Shown: piece after piece, positions 53,175-63,188 of the stretch
Position numbering within the stretch: the first letter of the stretch is position 1
Layout: each line of letters starts with the position of its first letter
DNA from: Rhodoferax saidenbachensis
GTDB taxonomy: Bacteria; Pseudomonadota; Gammaproteobacteria; Burkholderiales; Burkholderiaceae_C
Reading direction: 5' to 3'
NCBI RefSeq assembly: GCF_001955715.1
Contig: NZ_CP019239.1
Coordinates: 4,200,856-4,264,855, forward strand
DNA: 64,000 nt
Program-made: the position numbers and the translations under genes
The notes under the pieces: model-generated
What the model saw: only the letters and a program-made list of their open reading frames with translations
Told to the model about the DNA's origin: nothing
The model's database searches: none

Positions 53175-53949
53175 AAGCCTCGTTGCTGCGGCGTTTGCGC
53201 GGCCGCCCGGACAGTACTTTGTCAAACAACCCATTGGGCAGCAGGCGCAGCAGCTTGGCCACCACGCCCATCTGCCAGGGAATCACCCGGTAACTGGCAC
53301 CGCCTTCGATCGCCGCAAAGGCCTTGTCCGCAAAATCCTGCGGTTGCATGAGAAACGGCATGGAATAACGATTCTTCTGCGTCAACGGTGTGTCGATGTA
53401 GCCGGGGCAAATCGTCAGCACTTGAACTCCTTCGGAACGCAGTTCGCCACGCAGTGCCTCGCAGTAGCTGATCACGGCCGCCTTGCTGGCAGAGTAAGCC
53501 CCATGCCCAGGCAGACCACGGATGCCGGCCACACTGCCAACACCCACCAGTTTGCCGGAACCGCGCTGCGCCATGGCGTTGATGAATGGGTGGAAGGTCG
53601 CGGCCAGACCGATGTTGTTGGTGGCGAAAACCTGGGCCATGACATCGAGGTCTTCCCGCACCGCCGTGTCCATGCCGATGCTGATGCCTGCGTTTGCAAT
53701 CACCACATCCGGCACGCCCTGGCGCTCGATACATTGCCGAGCTGCAGCCACGATGCTGTCCGTGACTGCCACATCAGCGCTATATATTTGATAGCTGCTT
53801 GCGCTTATTCCCTGCGCCTTGGCCCAGTTTTCTATCTCTTGCGTGCGGCGTGCCACCAAAGCCAGGGAATAACCCGCTTGGTGGAAGCGCCAGGCCAAGG
53901 CCTGGCCGATGCCACTGGACGCGCCGGTGATGAAGATCAGCTTGGACAT
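53173..53949 (-). CDS. SDR-family NAD(P)-dependent oxidoreductase
   Basis: A 258-aa classical SDR: TGASSGIGQALA (residues 9-20), ALVARR, NAGISIG, Ser in VGSVAGIRGLPG, YSASK (Tyr/Lys) and CPGYIDTP. Residues about 43-60 (AKAQGISASSYQIYSADV) are from element A copy 13, in the segment after the first Rossmann unit. Substrate unknown. It follows lptC on the same strand by 18 nt. ATG 53949 preferred to a TTG six codons upstream. Confidence 0.9.
   Translation of the reverse strand: MSKLIFITGASSGIGQALAWRFHQAGYSLALVARRTQEIENWAKAQGISASSYQIYSADVAVTDSIVAAARQCIERQGVPDVVIANAGISIGMDTAVREDLDVMAQVFATNNIGLAATFHPFINAMAQRGSGKLVGVGSVAGIRGLPGHGAYSASKAAVISYCEALRGELRSEGVQVLTICPGYIDTPLTQKNRYSMPFLMQPQDFADKAFAAIEGGASYRVIPWQMGVVAKLLRLLPNGLFDKVLSGRPRKRRSNEA
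53777..53825 (+). repeat. Element A, copy 13, inside the SDR gene
   Basis: GCGCTATATATTTGATAGCT then GCTTGCGCTTATTCCCTGCG and CCTTGGCC. Antisense to the gene and read without stops. Confidence 0.82.
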
Positions 53950-53967
53950 GGGATGGATTTCCTGCAA

Positions 53968-54582
53968 TTATTTCTTTTCAGGCACCAAGGTACCGCGCAC
54001 ACGCCCCTGCAGTTGCAACACCTGGTCGACATTGTCAAAGTCCAGGCTGTCTGCGGTGAAACGGTCGCTGCCCCGCGTCAATTCCACGGGCTTGTGGGAG
54101 CGGACTTTTTCTGTGGTCATGAAGGCATGCAGAAACTCGCCGCGGTACTCCATGCGGGGTGATGCATTCGCGCCCTTGCCCGTCTCTGCCTCGCGCACCA
54201 CCAAGGCGTCGCCCAGCAACTGGACTTCGGAGCCATCTTCGTTGGTCAAACCACGCTTCGCGGTGGCTGTGGTCAGGCGACCTTGTGTGTCAAAAGAGCG
54301 GATACGGATGCTGTCAATCTCCATCCATTTGGTATCCGGGTAATGGCGTGCCTCACTCCCCATCACCTCGCTACGGATCTGACCGGTTGCGTCAAACGTC
54401 TTGATGGAAAAGCCCCGCATGAAATAGTCGGGTGCATGGCCAACCACACGCGGCACCTCTGCCTCGCCGGCCGCCGGCGTACTACGTACCAGCCAGTACG
54501 TGCCCAGCGCCATCGCACCCACCACCATCAGGGGTAGGTACAACAGCACACGCTCCCAAGCGTCACGGATCCTTGTTATCAC
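53968..54582 (-). CDS. lptC: LPS export protein LptC
   Basis: A 204-aa bitopic protein with one N-terminal TM (LPLMVVGAMALGTYWLV) and a periplasmic jellyroll (YFMRGFSIKTFDATGQIRSE, GEFLHAFMTTEKVRSHKPVE). It passes LPS from the LptBFG complex to LptA. GTG start at 54582 overlaps the kdsC stop (GTGA), making lptC translation dependent on kdsC. LptA and LptB would be expected next, but an SDR follows instead in this window. Confidence 0.88.
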   Translation of the reverse strand: MITRIRDAWERVLLYLPLMVVGAMALGTYWLVRSTPAAGEAEVPRVVGHAPDYFMRGFSIKTFDATGQIRSEVMGSEARHYPDTKWMEIDSIRIRSFDTQGRLTTATAKRGLTNEDGSEVQLLGDALVVREAETGKGANASPRMEYRGEFLHAFMTTEKVRSHKPVELTRGSDRFTADSLDFDNVDQVLQLQGRVRGTLVPEKK

Positions 54583-55205
54583 CGCAGGTACTCGTCCAGC
54601 AAATCGACATAACGACCACTCGCCACCATCAGCAGGTCGCAAAACTCGCGTGCGGCGCCGTCGCCGCCCCGGGACCGGGTAATGTAATGCGCCGCCGCCA
54701 GCACTTCGGTGTGGGCATTGGCCGGGGCACAAGCGAAGGCCGCACGCCGCATCATGGGCAGGTCCGGCCAGTCATCGCCCATGGCTGCAGCCTGGCCCCA
54801 GTCCAGCCCCAGCGCCTGCAGCGTTTGCTCTGCGGCGGGGCGTTTGTCTTCGGTGCCAAAGTGGGCATGCACCACACCCAGTGCCTGCAAACGTGTACGC
54901 AAAGGCAAGGAATCACGCCCGGTGATTACCACCGGGGTAATGCCGGCCTTTTGCAGCATCTTCAGGCCATGGCCGTCCAGGGTGTTGAAACGTTTGAGCG
55001 TCTCACCCGTCTCGGAGAACAGCAGCCCCCCATCGGTGAGCACGCCATCCACGTCAAAGAAAGCGGCTTTGACACCCTGGGCGCGCAGAAGCAAGGCGGG
55101 ATCGAACTGAATGGCAGGTTTCGCCGCCGGGCCGCCCCAAGGCGAAACAGCCCCCTCGGGGGGCAGCGAGGACACCTTGGTGCCGAGCGTGGGGGCCTTA
55201 TTCAT
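54579..55205 (-). CDS. kdsC: KDO 8-phosphate phosphatase
   Basis: A 208-aa HAD-family phosphatase releasing KDO for LPS. The nucleophile motif is AAFFDVDGVLTDGGL, followed by NTLDGHGLKMLQ-like substrate loop (FNTLDGHGLKML), VITGRDS and GDDWPDLPMM. The first about 30 residues (MNKAPTLGTKVSSLPPEGAV onward) are encoded by element B copy 5. ATG 55205 shares its A with the kdsD TGA. Without the element a shorter start is not evident before the HAD core. Confidence 0.92.
   Translation of the reverse strand: MNKAPTLGTKVSSLPPEGAVSPWGGPAAKPAIQFDPALLLRAQGVKAAFFDVDGVLTDGGLLFSETGETLKRFNTLDGHGLKMLQKAGITPVVITGRDSLPLRTRLQALGVVHAHFGTEDKRPAAEQTLQALGLDWGQAAAMGDDWPDLPMMRRAAFACAPANAHTEVLAAAHYITRSRGGDGAAREFCDLLMVASGRYVDLLDEYLR
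55117..55197 (-). repeat. Element B, copy 5, forming the kdsC N-terminus
   Basis: The reverse complement reads GGCCCCCACGCTCGG, CCCCCCGAGGGGGC, CTTGGGGCGGCCCGGCGGCG. The kdsC start codon precedes it by a few bases, and the whole element is translated. Confidence 0.88.
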
Positions 55206-56206
55206 CAAATCACTTTCGCACGCATCAGGTCGTTGCTGTTGAGGGCACCACACAGGCGACCTGCTTCGTCCACCACCAGCACACTGGTGATGCGCTTACG
55301 CTCCATCAGGTCGGCAGCATCTACCGCCAGCGCCTGCAATCCGATGGTGGTAGCCGCACGGTGCATGACTTCCTGCGCGGTTTTTTCACGCAAATCCACG
55401 CCTTGCTCCACCAAACGGCGCAAATCACCGTCCGTGAAGATACCCAGCACCTGGTCATTGCCATCCACAATGGCGGTGGCGCCCAGGCCTTTGGCACTCA
55501 TTTCACGCATCAGCACGCTAAAGCTGGCCTCCGGCAGCACCTTGGGCACAGATTCTCCTGCACGCATCACATCACTGACATGGGTCAGTAGTTTGCGACC
55601 CAAGGCACCGCCCGGGTGCGAACGCGCGAAATCTTCGGCGCGAAAGCCGCGTGCGTCCAGCAAGGCCACGGCCAGGGCATCCCCCAATGCGAGTTGCGCC
55701 GTGGTGCTGGCGGTTGGCGCCAGATTCAGGGGGCAGGCCTCCTTGTCCACGGCGGTATCCAGCCACAGGTCGGCGTGTTGGGCCATGGTGGACTTGGGGT
55801 TGCTTGTCATGGCCACCAAAGGAGCGCCCAGACGTTTGAGCACGGGCAGGATCGCTGCCATTTCCTGTGACTCACCGCTGTTGGAAATGGCCAGTACCAG
55901 ATCAGACGCGGTGATCATGCCCAGGTCCCCATGGCTGGCCTCTGCAGGGTGCACAAACATGGCGGGCGTACCGGTGGACGCCAGGGTGGCGGCAATCTTG
56001 CGACCGATGTGTCCGCTCTTGCCCATGCCCATCACCACCACACGCCCCTGAAGCGAAAGCACCAGGGCCACAACCTGTGCAAACGACTCTCCCACGCGGC
56101 TTTTGAGCCCCAGAATCGCAGCCGCTTCGATGTCAAAGGTCTCCTGGGCCAGGCGAATGGCGCGTTGCGCCGCTGCTGCGGGGCCTTGTGGTGCGTGTGC
56201 TGTCAT
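55205..56206 (-). CDS. kdsD: D-arabinose-5-phosphate isomerase
   Basis: A 333-aa enzyme making arabinose-5-phosphate for KDO synthesis. SIS domain: VVVMGMGKSGHIGRKIAATLASTGTPA, HPAEASHGDLGM, AISNSGESQEM and DFARSHPGGALGRKLL. Two CBS domains follow (VMRAGESVP... and VMHRAATTIG...). Upstream of and coupled to kdsC and lptC; divergent from the Kef gene across only 44 bp. Confidence 0.95.
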   Translation of the reverse strand: MTAHAPQGPAAAAQRAIRLAQETFDIEAAAILGLKSRVGESFAQVVALVLSLQGRVVVMGMGKSGHIGRKIAATLASTGTPAMFVHPAEASHGDLGMITASDLVLAISNSGESQEMAAILPVLKRLGAPLVAMTSNPKSTMAQHADLWLDTAVDKEACPLNLAPTASTTAQLALGDALAVALLDARGFRAEDFARSHPGGALGRKLLTHVSDVMRAGESVPKVLPEASFSVLMREMSAKGLGATAIVDGNDQVLGIFTDGDLRRLVEQGVDLREKTAQEVMHRAATTIGLQALAVDAADLMERKRITSVLVVDEAGRLCGALNSNDLMRAKVI

Positions 56207-56250
56207 GCGCGCATTTTATAGAGTGGACCGTCTCTTGCTAGTATGGCGAT

Positions 56251-58236
56251 ATGACCTCCCTTGAAATCACCCTTCTCTATCTGCTGGCTGCAGTACTGGG
56301 TGTGGTGGTCTGTCGCTCCTTCAAACTGCCACCGATGCTGGGTTACCTGGCCGTGGGGGTGGTGATTGGCCCCAATGCCCTGGCCTTGTCCAAGAGTGCC
56401 GAGGGGGTGCGCCACCTGGGTGAGTTCGGCGTGGTATTCCTGATGTTTGTGATCGGGCTGGAGTTCAATCTGCCCAAACTGCGCGCCATGCGCAAGCATG
56501 TGTTTGGGCTGGGACTGATGCAGGTGGTGCTGACCATCGTCGGAGCCACGCTGGTTATCCTGGGACTGGCCATGGCGTACCCATCCCTATGGGGCATGTC
56601 CTGGCAATCTGCGCTGGCGCTGGCCTGCGCAGTGGCCATGAGCAGCACGGCGATTGTGGTCAAACTCATGTCCGAGCGGGTCGAGCTGGAGTCCGAGCAC
56701 GGCAAACGCGTCATGGGCGTGTTGCTGTTCCAGGATCTGGCCGTGGTGCCGCTGCTGGTGTTGATACCGGCACTGAGCGCCTCGGGTGAACAACTGGCCA
56801 GCGCACTGGGTTGGGCCGCGCTGAAAGCGGGTGTGCTGGTCACAGTGCTGCTGGTGGGTGGGCAACATGTGATGCGCCGCTGGCTGACCGTGGTGGCCCG
56901 GCGTAAAAGTGAAGAGCTGTTTGTGCTCAACCTTTTATTCATCACTCTGGGGCTGGCCTGGCTCACCGAGCTGGCAGGCCTGAGTTTGGCGCTTGGCGCT
57001 TTTATTGCTGGCATGCTGATCTCGGAAACCGAATTCAAGCACCAGGTCGAGACCGACATCCGTCCTTTCCACGACGTATTGCTGGGCCTGTTTTTTATCA
57101 GCATCGGCATGCTGCTGGACTGGCACCAGGTTGTCGAGCAGTGGCTCCTGGTATTGCTGCTGGTCGTTGTCCCCACCTTGATCAAGGCGGCGCTGGTGGC
57201 CGGGTTGGCGCGGACCCTGGGGTCCACGCCCGGCGTCGCCCTGCGCACCGGCCTGTACCTGGCCCAAGCTGGTGAATTCGGCTTTGTATTGCTGACCCTG
57301 ACCCAGGAAAACGCGCTCATGCCCACAGCCTTGGTCAACCCGATTCTGGCCAGCATGGTGCTGTCCATGCTGGCCACCCCTTTCATCATCATGTACAGCA
57401 ACCGCATCGTGATGAAGCTGGTGTCCAGCGAATGGCTGCAACAGTCGCTGCAGATGACCAACATTGCGCGCAAATCCATCAATGCCAACCAGCACGTCAT
57501 CATTTGTGGCTATGGGCGCTGCGGCCAGAACCTGGCCCGCATTCTGGAGCGCGAAGGCATTCCGCATATGGCGCTGGACCTGGACCCAGACCGTGTGCGC
57601 CAGGCCACCGCGGCCGGTGACTCCGTGGTGTTTGGGGACGCCGCGCGCCTGCAAGCCCTGATGGCCGCAGGGCTGGCGCGGGCCAGTGCCGTCGTCATTA
57701 CCTACCTGGACGAAGCGGCCGCGCTCAAGGTTTTGCGCAATACGCGGGAGCACGCGCCCCAAGTGCCGGTGATCGTGCGCACGCAGGATGACCACAGTCT
57801 GGAGAAACTCATGCAAGCCGGCGCCACCGAGGTGGTACCCGAGGCGATTGAAGGCTCCCTGATGCTGGCCAGCCATGCGCTGGCGCTGGTGGGCGTGCCC
57901 ATGCGCCGGGTGATCCGCATCGTGCAGGACCAGCGTGATGCGCGTTACAACCTGTTGCGTGGCTTCTTTCACGGCGCCGATGACAACTCGGTGGACGAAC
58001 TGCAGCATGAGCGCTTGGGCACTGTGACTTTGCCATTGGGCGCGCGGGCAGGCGGGCGCCTGCTGGACGAATTTGCCTTGGACGTGCTGCATGTACGCGT
58101 GGTCAGCCTGCGCCGGGCCAGTGGTAAGACCGTAGTCCTGCAGAAGGACACAGCGCTGGAGCACGGCGACACGCTGGTGCTGTCCGGCAGGGCCGAGGCC
58201 ATCGCGATCGCGGAACAAAAACTGCTCAAGGGCTGA
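56251..58236 (+). CDS. CPA2-family K+/H+ antiporter with TrkA-N domain (KefB/KefC/YbaL-like)
   Basis: A 661-aa protein. About 12 TM helices in residues 1-390 include GYLAVGVVIGPNAL, FMFVIGLEFNLPKL-like FGVVFLMFVIGLEFNL and FQDLAVVPLL. A Rossmann RCK domain (VIICGYGRCGQNLARILE, about 412-429) binds nucleotide, and a TrkA-C-like domain ends the protein. It exports K+ in exchange for protons; whether it responds to glutathione adducts is unknown. Divergent from kdsD. Confidence 0.93.
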   Translation: MTSLEITLLYLLAAVLGVVVCRSFKLPPMLGYLAVGVVIGPNALALSKSAEGVRHLGEFGVVFLMFVIGLEFNLPKLRAMRKHVFGLGLMQVVLTIVGATLVILGLAMAYPSLWGMSWQSALALACAVAMSSTAIVVKLMSERVELESEHGKRVMGVLLFQDLAVVPLLVLIPALSASGEQLASALGWAALKAGVLVTVLLVGGQHVMRRWLTVVARRKSEELFVLNLLFITLGLAWLTELAGLSLALGAFIAGMLISETEFKHQVETDIRPFHDVLLGLFFISIGMLLDWHQVVEQWLLVLLLVVVPTLIKAALVAGLARTLGSTPGVALRTGLYLAQAGEFGFVLLTLTQENALMPTALVNPILASMVLSMLATPFIIMYSNRIVMKLVSSEWLQQSLQMTNIARKSINANQHVIICGYGRCGQNLARILEREGIPHMALDLDPDRVRQATAAGDSVVFGDAARLQALMAAGLARASAVVITYLDEAAALKVLRNTREHAPQVPVIVRTQDDHSLEKLMQAGATEVVPEAIEGSLMLASHALALVGVPMRRVIRIVQDQRDARYNLLRGFFHGADDNSVDELQHERLGTVTLPLGARAGGRLLDEFALDVLHVRVVSLRRASGKTVVLQKDTALEHGDTLVLSGRAEAIAIAEQKLLKG

Positions 58237-58302
58237 GTACGACGCGGCTGCGGGCACAATGGCGGCTGGCATCCGCGGGGATGCATTTTTTTCGGGTGAC
58301 CC

Positions 58303-58857
58303 ATGCAACACACCAGTGTGAACCAGTATCTGCGCGACCACATCCGCACCGTGCCGGATTGGCCGGCGCCGGGCGTGCAGTTTCGGGACATCACCCCTTT
58401 GCTGCAGGATGCGCGCGTGTTTCGCGTGCTGATCGATGCCTTTGTACACCGCTACATGGATCCGGCGCTGCGTCCGGACGTGGTGGCAGGGCTGGACGCA
58501 CGGGGTTTTATCCTGGGTTCAGTCGTGGCCTATGAACTCAATGTCGGTTTTGTGCCGATTCGCAAAAAGGGCAAGCTGCCTTTCACCACCGTGGAAGAGA
58601 CCTACGAGCTGGAATACGGTAGCGCCACGGTGGAGCTGCACACCGATGCGGTGAAGTCGGGTCAACGGGTCTTGCTGATTGACGACTTGATCGCCACCGG
58701 CGGCACCATGATGGCCGGCAAGAAACTGCTGGAGAAGCTGGGCGCCACCGTGATGGAGGGCGCCGCCATTGTGGATTTGCCTGAGCTGGGTGGTTCCGAC
58801 AAGCTGCGGGCCTCAGGCCTGCCCCTCTTCACGCTAATTGACTTCGCCGGACATTAA
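58303..58857 (+). CDS. apt: Adenine phosphoribosyltransferase
   Basis: A 184-aa purine salvage enzyme: adenine + PRPP to AMP. It has [33 protein letters not shown], and the PRPP-binding motif [17 protein letters not shown] (about residues 123-139). Starts ATG 58303, 66 nt after the Kef gene. Confidence 0.96.
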   Translation: MQHTSVNQYLRDHIRTVPDWPAPGVQFRDITPLLQDARVFRVLIDAFVHRYMDPALRPDVVAGLDARGFILGSVVAYELNVGFVPIRKKGKLPFTTVEETYELEYGSATVELHTDAVKSGQRVLLIDDLIATGGTMMAGKKLLEKLGATVMEGAAIVDLPELGGSDKLRASGLPLFTLIDFAGH

Positions 58858-58868
58858 TTACGGCTCCA

Positions 58869-58930
58869 TCGCTCTGCGAGTCGGTCCGCCCGAGGGAGCT
58901 TGCTCACACTGGAACGGCCCGGCGGCAAGT
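58869..58930 (+). repeat. Element B, copy 6 (degenerate)
   Basis: CGCTCTGCGAGTCGG, CCGCCCGAGGGAGC and GGAACGGCCCGGCGGCAAG correspond to the element B blocks with many changes. It lies in the 99-bp gap between apt and the convergent unknown gene. Confidence 0.55.
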
Positions 58931-58956
58931 GGCCGCACCTCTTCGGCTCACACGGC

Positions 58957-59694
58957 TCAGTGCAGATCGCCGTACTGGGTGCCACTCAGGGGTGAGTGGC
59001 CCTCATCCACCATCTGGGTGTCCTGAAAGACCGGCAAGGGTGCCGGATTACGGCGTCCGGAGCGAACCACCTCACCTGCATGCGCGGGTGACGCAGCAGG
59101 AGTAGCGACGGAGGCGAGTGCCTTTTTGAAGGCCGCTACTTCATCGTCCTGCAGCGGCTCAAAGTGAGGTTTTGCGGGTGCGGCCGTTACGGGCGCCGCG
59201 GGTGTTGGCAGGGCCGGACTCAGGGGTGCAGGAGCCGACGCGGGTTCGGCCTTGTGTGACAAACCGGCGGTGACATGTTCGTTCACACGCCAATACACTG
59301 AGGTCACCAGAATATCGTGGCGGGTCTTGGCCGTTCGGGCAATCAGGCCTTCAATTTCGGCCAGGCGCGCGGTCTCGCCCGCATACTGGCGCGCCAGATC
59401 CATCATGATGAGGTACTGGCGACCCCGGGAGTCCAGGGACAACACCTTGAACTTGAAGCTGGACGACAACACACCTGCACGGGTCATGGCCTCACGCACT
59501 ACGGTGTACAGCAACTCACGCCGCTCCAGCCGTTCTGTTTTGCGGTTGGCGGCGTTGCCAGCACCCGGCTTGGCCAGTCCGCGGCCCGATGCGCCCAGGG
59601 GAAGCGTCGCGTCCACATGGCCCAAGCCCGAGCTTTCGGCACTCAACACACGGTTGGCGGCCGACTTTCTGGAGAACCATTGGAACAAGGACAT
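58957..59694 (-). CDS. Conserved hypothetical protein with Pro/Ala-rich linker
   Basis: A 245-aa cytoplasmic protein I do not recognise. The N-terminus MSLFQWFSRKSAA is short and amphipathic. A folded part lies at about residues 50-130 (RELLYTVVREAMTRAGVLSS, FKFKVLSLDSRGRQYLIMMD, ILVTSVYWRVN). A low-complexity Ala/Pro linker follows, then an acidic segment (PLQDDEVAAFKKAL) and a C-terminus carrying VFQDTQMVDEGHSPLSGTQYG. It sits downstream of mnmE on the same strand. Confidence 0.72.
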   Translation of the reverse strand: MSLFQWFSRKSAANRVLSAESSGLGHVDATLPLGASGRGLAKPGAGNAANRKTERLERRELLYTVVREAMTRAGVLSSSFKFKVLSLDSRGRQYLIMMDLARQYAGETARLAEIEGLIARTAKTRHDILVTSVYWRVNEHVTAGLSHKAEPASAPAPLSPALPTPAAPVTAAPAKPHFEPLQDDEVAAFKKALASVATPAASPAHAGEVVRSGRRNPAPLPVFQDTQMVDEGHSPLSGTQYGDLH

Positions 59695-59738
59695 TGCTTT
59701 TTGCTTTCGGAATCCACGACGCAAACAGTGTAAGCCAG

Positions 59739-61151
59739 CTATTTCCCAATGCAAAATTTTGAGAAGATGACGCCCAGCAGGTCGTCCGATGTGAACTCCC
59801 CGGTGATGGCACTCAGCGCGTTCTGCCCCAGGCGCAACTCCTCGGCCAACAAGTCCAGGGATTGGGCACGTGCCGCCAGATGGGCTGCTGCCTCCATCAG
59901 ATGGGCGTCGACCTCACGCAAGGCCTGCAAGTGGCGTTCGCGGGCAATGAAAGTCCCGCCCGCCGGAGCAGCTTGCCAACCCGCGGTCTGCAGCAGGGCT
60001 TGGCGCAAGGCGTCCAGCCCTTGCCCAGTCTTGGCGGACAGCACCACTCCCGTGGGGGATGGCAGATCTGCAGTGACCGCATCGGCCTTGTTCCAGACAT
60101 CGATGATGGGCACAGATTTTGGGAGTTTTTGGGCCAAAGCCCCCGCCACCTGTGCGTCAGCAGCTATGTAATCTATAGCATTTGCGCGCGTCAGATCGTG
60201 CAGGAAGAGCACGGCATCCGCGCCCTCAATCGCTTCCCAGGCCCGCGCAATGCCGATCTGCTCCACCGCGTCTTCGCTGGTGCGCAGTCCTGCCGTATCG
60301 ACCACGTGGATCGGCACGCCCTCGATCTGTATGGTTTCCTGCACCTTGTCGCGCGTGGTGCCGGCAATCGGCGTGACGATGGCCAGTTCGGCGCCCGCCA
60401 ACGCGTTGAGCAGGGACGACTTGCCCGCATTGGGTTGGCCGGCAATCACCACCTTTATGCCTTCGCGCAACAGGGCGCCTTGTGCCGCTTTCTGCAACAC
60501 GGTGCGCAGGCTGTTTTGCAAACGGTCCAGTTGCCCCTGGGCATCCGCCTTTTGCAGGAAATCGATCTCTTCTTCAGGAAAGTCCAGCGTAGCCTCGACC
60601 AGCATACGCAAATGGATCAACGCGTCGCGCAGGCCATGGATCTCGCGCGAAAAGGCGCCCGAGAGCGACTGGGTGGCGCTGCGTGCCGCCGCTTCGGTAC
60701 TTGCGTCGATCAGGTCGGCAATGGCTTCGGCCTGCGCCAGATCAATCTTGTCATTCAGAAAAGCCCGTTCGCTGAACTCACCCGGTTCGGCCAATCGCAG
60801 GGCTGGCAGGCAAGGTCGGCCGGTCGTGGAGTTGGTCTGCCGAGCGACTTCCAGGCAACGCGCCACCAGCAGTTGCAGCACGACCGGGCCACCATGGGCC
60901 TGCAACTCCAGCACGTCCTCCCCTGTGAACGAGTGGGGCGCCGGGAAGAACAGCGCTAGGCCCTGGTCCAGCGGCTGGCCCTGGGCGTCATTGAAGGGAA
61001 GGTAGGTGGCCTCGCGCGGGCGCAGGGCGCGGCCCAAAAACTGCTGCCCCCAAGCACCCAGGCTTTTGCCACTGATGCGCACAATGCCCACGGACCCACG
61101 GCCAGGCGCGGTGGCGATGGCAAGGATCGGATCGTGGTGGCGTGGCAGCAT
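59739..61151 (-). CDS. mnmE: tRNA modification GTPase MnmE
   Basis: A 470-aa GTPase that with MnmG forms cmnm5U at tRNA wobble U34. N-domain: [14 protein letters not shown] and [21 protein letters not shown]-domain: GQPNAGKSS (about residues 238-246), GTTRDKV, DTAGLR and NKAD (about 354-357). It ends with the conserved CIGK. Residues about 324-343 ([20 protein letters not shown]) are extra sequence from element A copy 14 in the G-domain. ATG 61151 with GGAG at 6 nt. Confidence 0.96.
   Translation of the reverse strand: MLPRHHDPILAIATAPGRGSVGIVRISGKSLGAWGQQFLGRALRPREATYLPFNDAQGQPLDQGLALFFPAPHSFTGEDVLELQAHGGPVVLQLLVARCLEVARQTNSTTGRPCLPALRLAEPGEFSERAFLNDKIDLAQAEAIADLIDASTEAAARSATQSLSGAFSREIHGLRDALIHLRMLVEATLDFPEEEIDFLQKADAQGQLDRLQNSLRTVLQKAAQGALLREGIKVVIAGQPNAGKSSLLNALAGAELAIVTPIAGTTRDKVQETIQIEGVPIHVVDTAGLRTSEDAVEQIGIARAWEAIEGADAVLFLHDLTRANAIDYIAADAQVAGALAQKLPKSVPIIDVWNKADAVTADLPSPTGVVLSAKTGQGLDALRQALLQTAGWQAAPAGGTFIARERHLQALREVDAHLMEAAAHLAARAQSLDLLAEELRLGQNALSAITGEFTSDDLLGVIFSKFCIGK
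60131..60182 (-). repeat. Element A, copy 14, inside mnmE coding sequence
   Basis: The reverse complement reads ATGCTATAGATTACATAGCT, GCTGACGCACAGG, GCGGGGGCTTTGGCCC. It is read in frame in the same direction as the gene, between G3 and G4 of the GTPase domain. Confidence 0.75.
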
Positions 61152-61167
61152 GGAGGGCTCCATGAAG

Positions 61168-61190
61168 AAGGGCCGCTGAGTGCGGCCCTT
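61168..61190 (-). terminator. Hairpin between yidC and mnmE
   Basis: AAGGGCCGC TGAG TGCGGCCCTT, a 9-bp stem 8 nt past the yidC stop. The minus-strand tail is only CTTCTT, so it may be a weak terminator or an mRNA-stabilising end. Confidence 0.55.
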
Positions 61191-61197
61191 GCGGGGG

Positions 61198-62922
61198 TTA
61201 CTTAAATTTCGGCAGGTTGAACTGCGGTGGTACGCCCATGCGGGTGTTGATGATCCACTGCTGCGCAATCGACAAGACGTTGTTGGTAATCCAGTACATC
61301 ACCAAACCAGCCGGGAAGAAGAAGAACATCACGCTGAAAGCCAGCGGCATGAACCACATCATCTTGGCTTGCAGGGGGTCCGGCGGCGCGGGGTTCAGCG
61401 CCGTTTGCAGCATGGTGGTCAGTGTCATCACCAACGGCAGAATGAAGTACGGATCAGGCGAGGACAGGTCGTGGATCCACAGCGCCCACGGCGCCCCACG
61501 CATTTCCACGCTGGACAGCAGCACCCAGTACAGGGAAATAAACACGGGAATCTGGATCATGATGGGGAAGCAACCGCCCATGGGGTTGACCTTTTCCTCA
61601 CGGTAGATGCGCATCATCTCCTGCTGCATCTGCTGCGGGTTGTCCTTGAGGCGCTCACGCATTTCCATAATCTTGGGATTGACCGCCTTCATCTTGGCCA
61701 TGCTGGCGTAAGCCTTGGCGTTGAGCCAGTAAAACGCGATCTTGAGCAGCAACACCAAGGCTACGATGGACCAGCCCCAATTCTGGAGAAAGCCGTGCAG
61801 CTTTTCCAACAGCCAGTACAGCGGCTTGGACAGCATGTGAAAGATGCCGTAGTCCTTGACGTATTCCAGGCCGGGGGTCAGCAATTCAAGCTTCTTCTCT
61901 TCTTGCGGACCGACAAACAGGGTGGCATCGACAACCTTGGTGGCGCCAGGCGCGATGGCTTCCAGCGGCGCAACGAAGGTGGCACGGTAGCAGCAATCGG
62001 CCAGCGTGGCGCCAATGTCCACGGCGTCAAACGAGATGTTGCGCTGCACGCCTTCGGGCAAGATCCATGCGCTGGCAAAGTAGTGCTGGACCATGGCGAT
62101 GTAGCCATTGGTGGATGCCTTCTCGACATCGACCTTCTTTTTCTTGATGTCGGCGAACTCGACCTTCTGGTACTTCTTGGCCTCGGTGTAGACCGCGGGA
62201 CCGGTGAAGGTGGAGTAGAAAGACGATTCGCCCGGCAGCTTGTTGCCATCACGCACCAATTGCAGGTACAGCTGCGGCGCGATCGGGGCGCCAGAGGTAT
62301 TCGTCAGTTCGTGTTTGACCGCAATGTCGTAGGCACCGCGCTTCAAGGTATAGGTCTTGACCAGCTTGATACCGCCAACATCGGGTGACACAAATTTAAC
62401 GACCAGCTCGTTGTCACCTTCTTTAAGGGCGCGCTCACCGCTCATGGTCATGACGGTTTTATGTGTGGGGAATGCGCCGCTTACCGCGCCAGCCACCACA
62501 CCCGTTTGGGCCATGTAAATACGGTCCTTGCTGTCATCCAGCAGAACGACGTTGCGTGTCTTGTCCGCAGTATCGGTGTACTTCAGGAATTCCGAACGCA
62601 CCAAGGAGCCGCCTTCTGTGTCGAACGTGAGCTTCAGCACATCGGTGCTGACTTCCACACGCTCTTTGGGCGCCACTGGCGCTGCAGGCGCGGTGGCGGG
62701 CAATGTTGCCGCCGCCGTAGCTGGCGTGGCAACGCCGCCGGGCACGCCCGCATCGGCATGCGTCGGCTGAGCGCCTGGAGCCGCCACAGCCGGTGCCGTT
62801 TGCTGCGCAGGGCTAGGGAAGAAAGTAGCTTTCTTGCCGTTGTGCACCTGCCATTGGTCCCACAGCAGCACCATGGAAAAGCCAAAGATCACCCACAAAA
62901 TGGTGCGGCGAATATCGTTCAT
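61198..62922 (-). CDS. yidC: Membrane protein insertase YidC
   Basis: A 574-aa inner-membrane insertase. TM1 ([20 protein letters not shown]) is followed by a Pro/Ala-rich linker, a large periplasmic beta domain (about residues 100-355), and the conserved C-terminal five-helix core with [36 protein letters not shown] and [13 protein letters not shown]. The length is typical for proteobacteria. It lies after yidD with ATGA overlap and before mnmE. Confidence 0.97.
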   Translation of the reverse strand: MNDIRRTILWVIFGFSMVLLWDQWQVHNGKKATFFPSPAQQTAPAVAAPGAQPTHADAGVPGGVATPATAAATLPATAPAAPVAPKERVEVSTDVLKLTFDTEGGSLVRSEFLKYTDTADKTRNVVLLDDSKDRIYMAQTGVVAGAVSGAFPTHKTVMTMSGERALKEGDNELVVKFVSPDVGGIKLVKTYTLKRGAYDIAVKHELTNTSGAPIAPQLYLQLVRDGNKLPGESSFYSTFTGPAVYTEAKKYQKVEFADIKKKKVDVEKASTNGYIAMVQHYFASAWILPEGVQRNISFDAVDIGATLADCCYRATFVAPLEAIAPGATKVVDATLFVGPQEEKKLELLTPGLEYVKDYGIFHMLSKPLYWLLEKLHGFLQNWGWSIVALVLLLKIAFYWLNAKAYASMAKMKAVNPKIMEMRERLKDNPQQMQQEMMRIYREEKVNPMGGCFPIMIQIPVFISLYWVLLSSVEMRGAPWALWIHDLSSPDPYFILPLVMTLTTMLQTALNPAPPDPLQAKMMWFMPLAFSVMFFFFPAGLVMYWITNNVLSIAQQWIINTRMGVPPQFNLPKFK

Positions 62923-63188
62923 GAAGGTTTCTTGTTGGAAGGAGAGGGGAACAGCCGGGTGAACAGCCGAGGGGATTCAGTCGGTACGGGGTCAAGGCCG
63001 CCCGCACACCATGGGTGGCAACGCGCCAGCCGCGACACAGTCAGATAACTACCGGCCGCTGCGCCATGGGTTTGCAGTGCCTGCAAGGCGTAGGCAGAAC
63101 AGGTTGGCTCAAACCGGCACGCTGAGCCCAACCAAGGGCTCAGAAAAAAACGGTAGCCCCTGACCACGGCAAGCAGCAGAGACTTCAT
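62919..63188 (-). CDS. yidD: Membrane protein insertion efficiency factor YidD
   Basis: An 89-aa small protein assisting YidC. It contains the family core YRFFLSPWLGSACRFEPTCSAYALQAL, written in parts YRFFLSPWLG and CRFEPTCSAYALQAL, then RLARCHPWCAGGLDPVP with the conserved cysteines. ATG 63188 shares a base with the rnpA TGA; a GTG one codon earlier is also possible. Its stop overlaps the yidC ATG. Confidence 0.95.
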   Translation of the reverse strand: MKSLLLAVVRGYRFFLSPWLGSACRFEPTCSAYALQALQTHGAAAGSYLTVSRLARCHPWCAGGLDPVPTESPRLFTRLFPSPSNKKPS

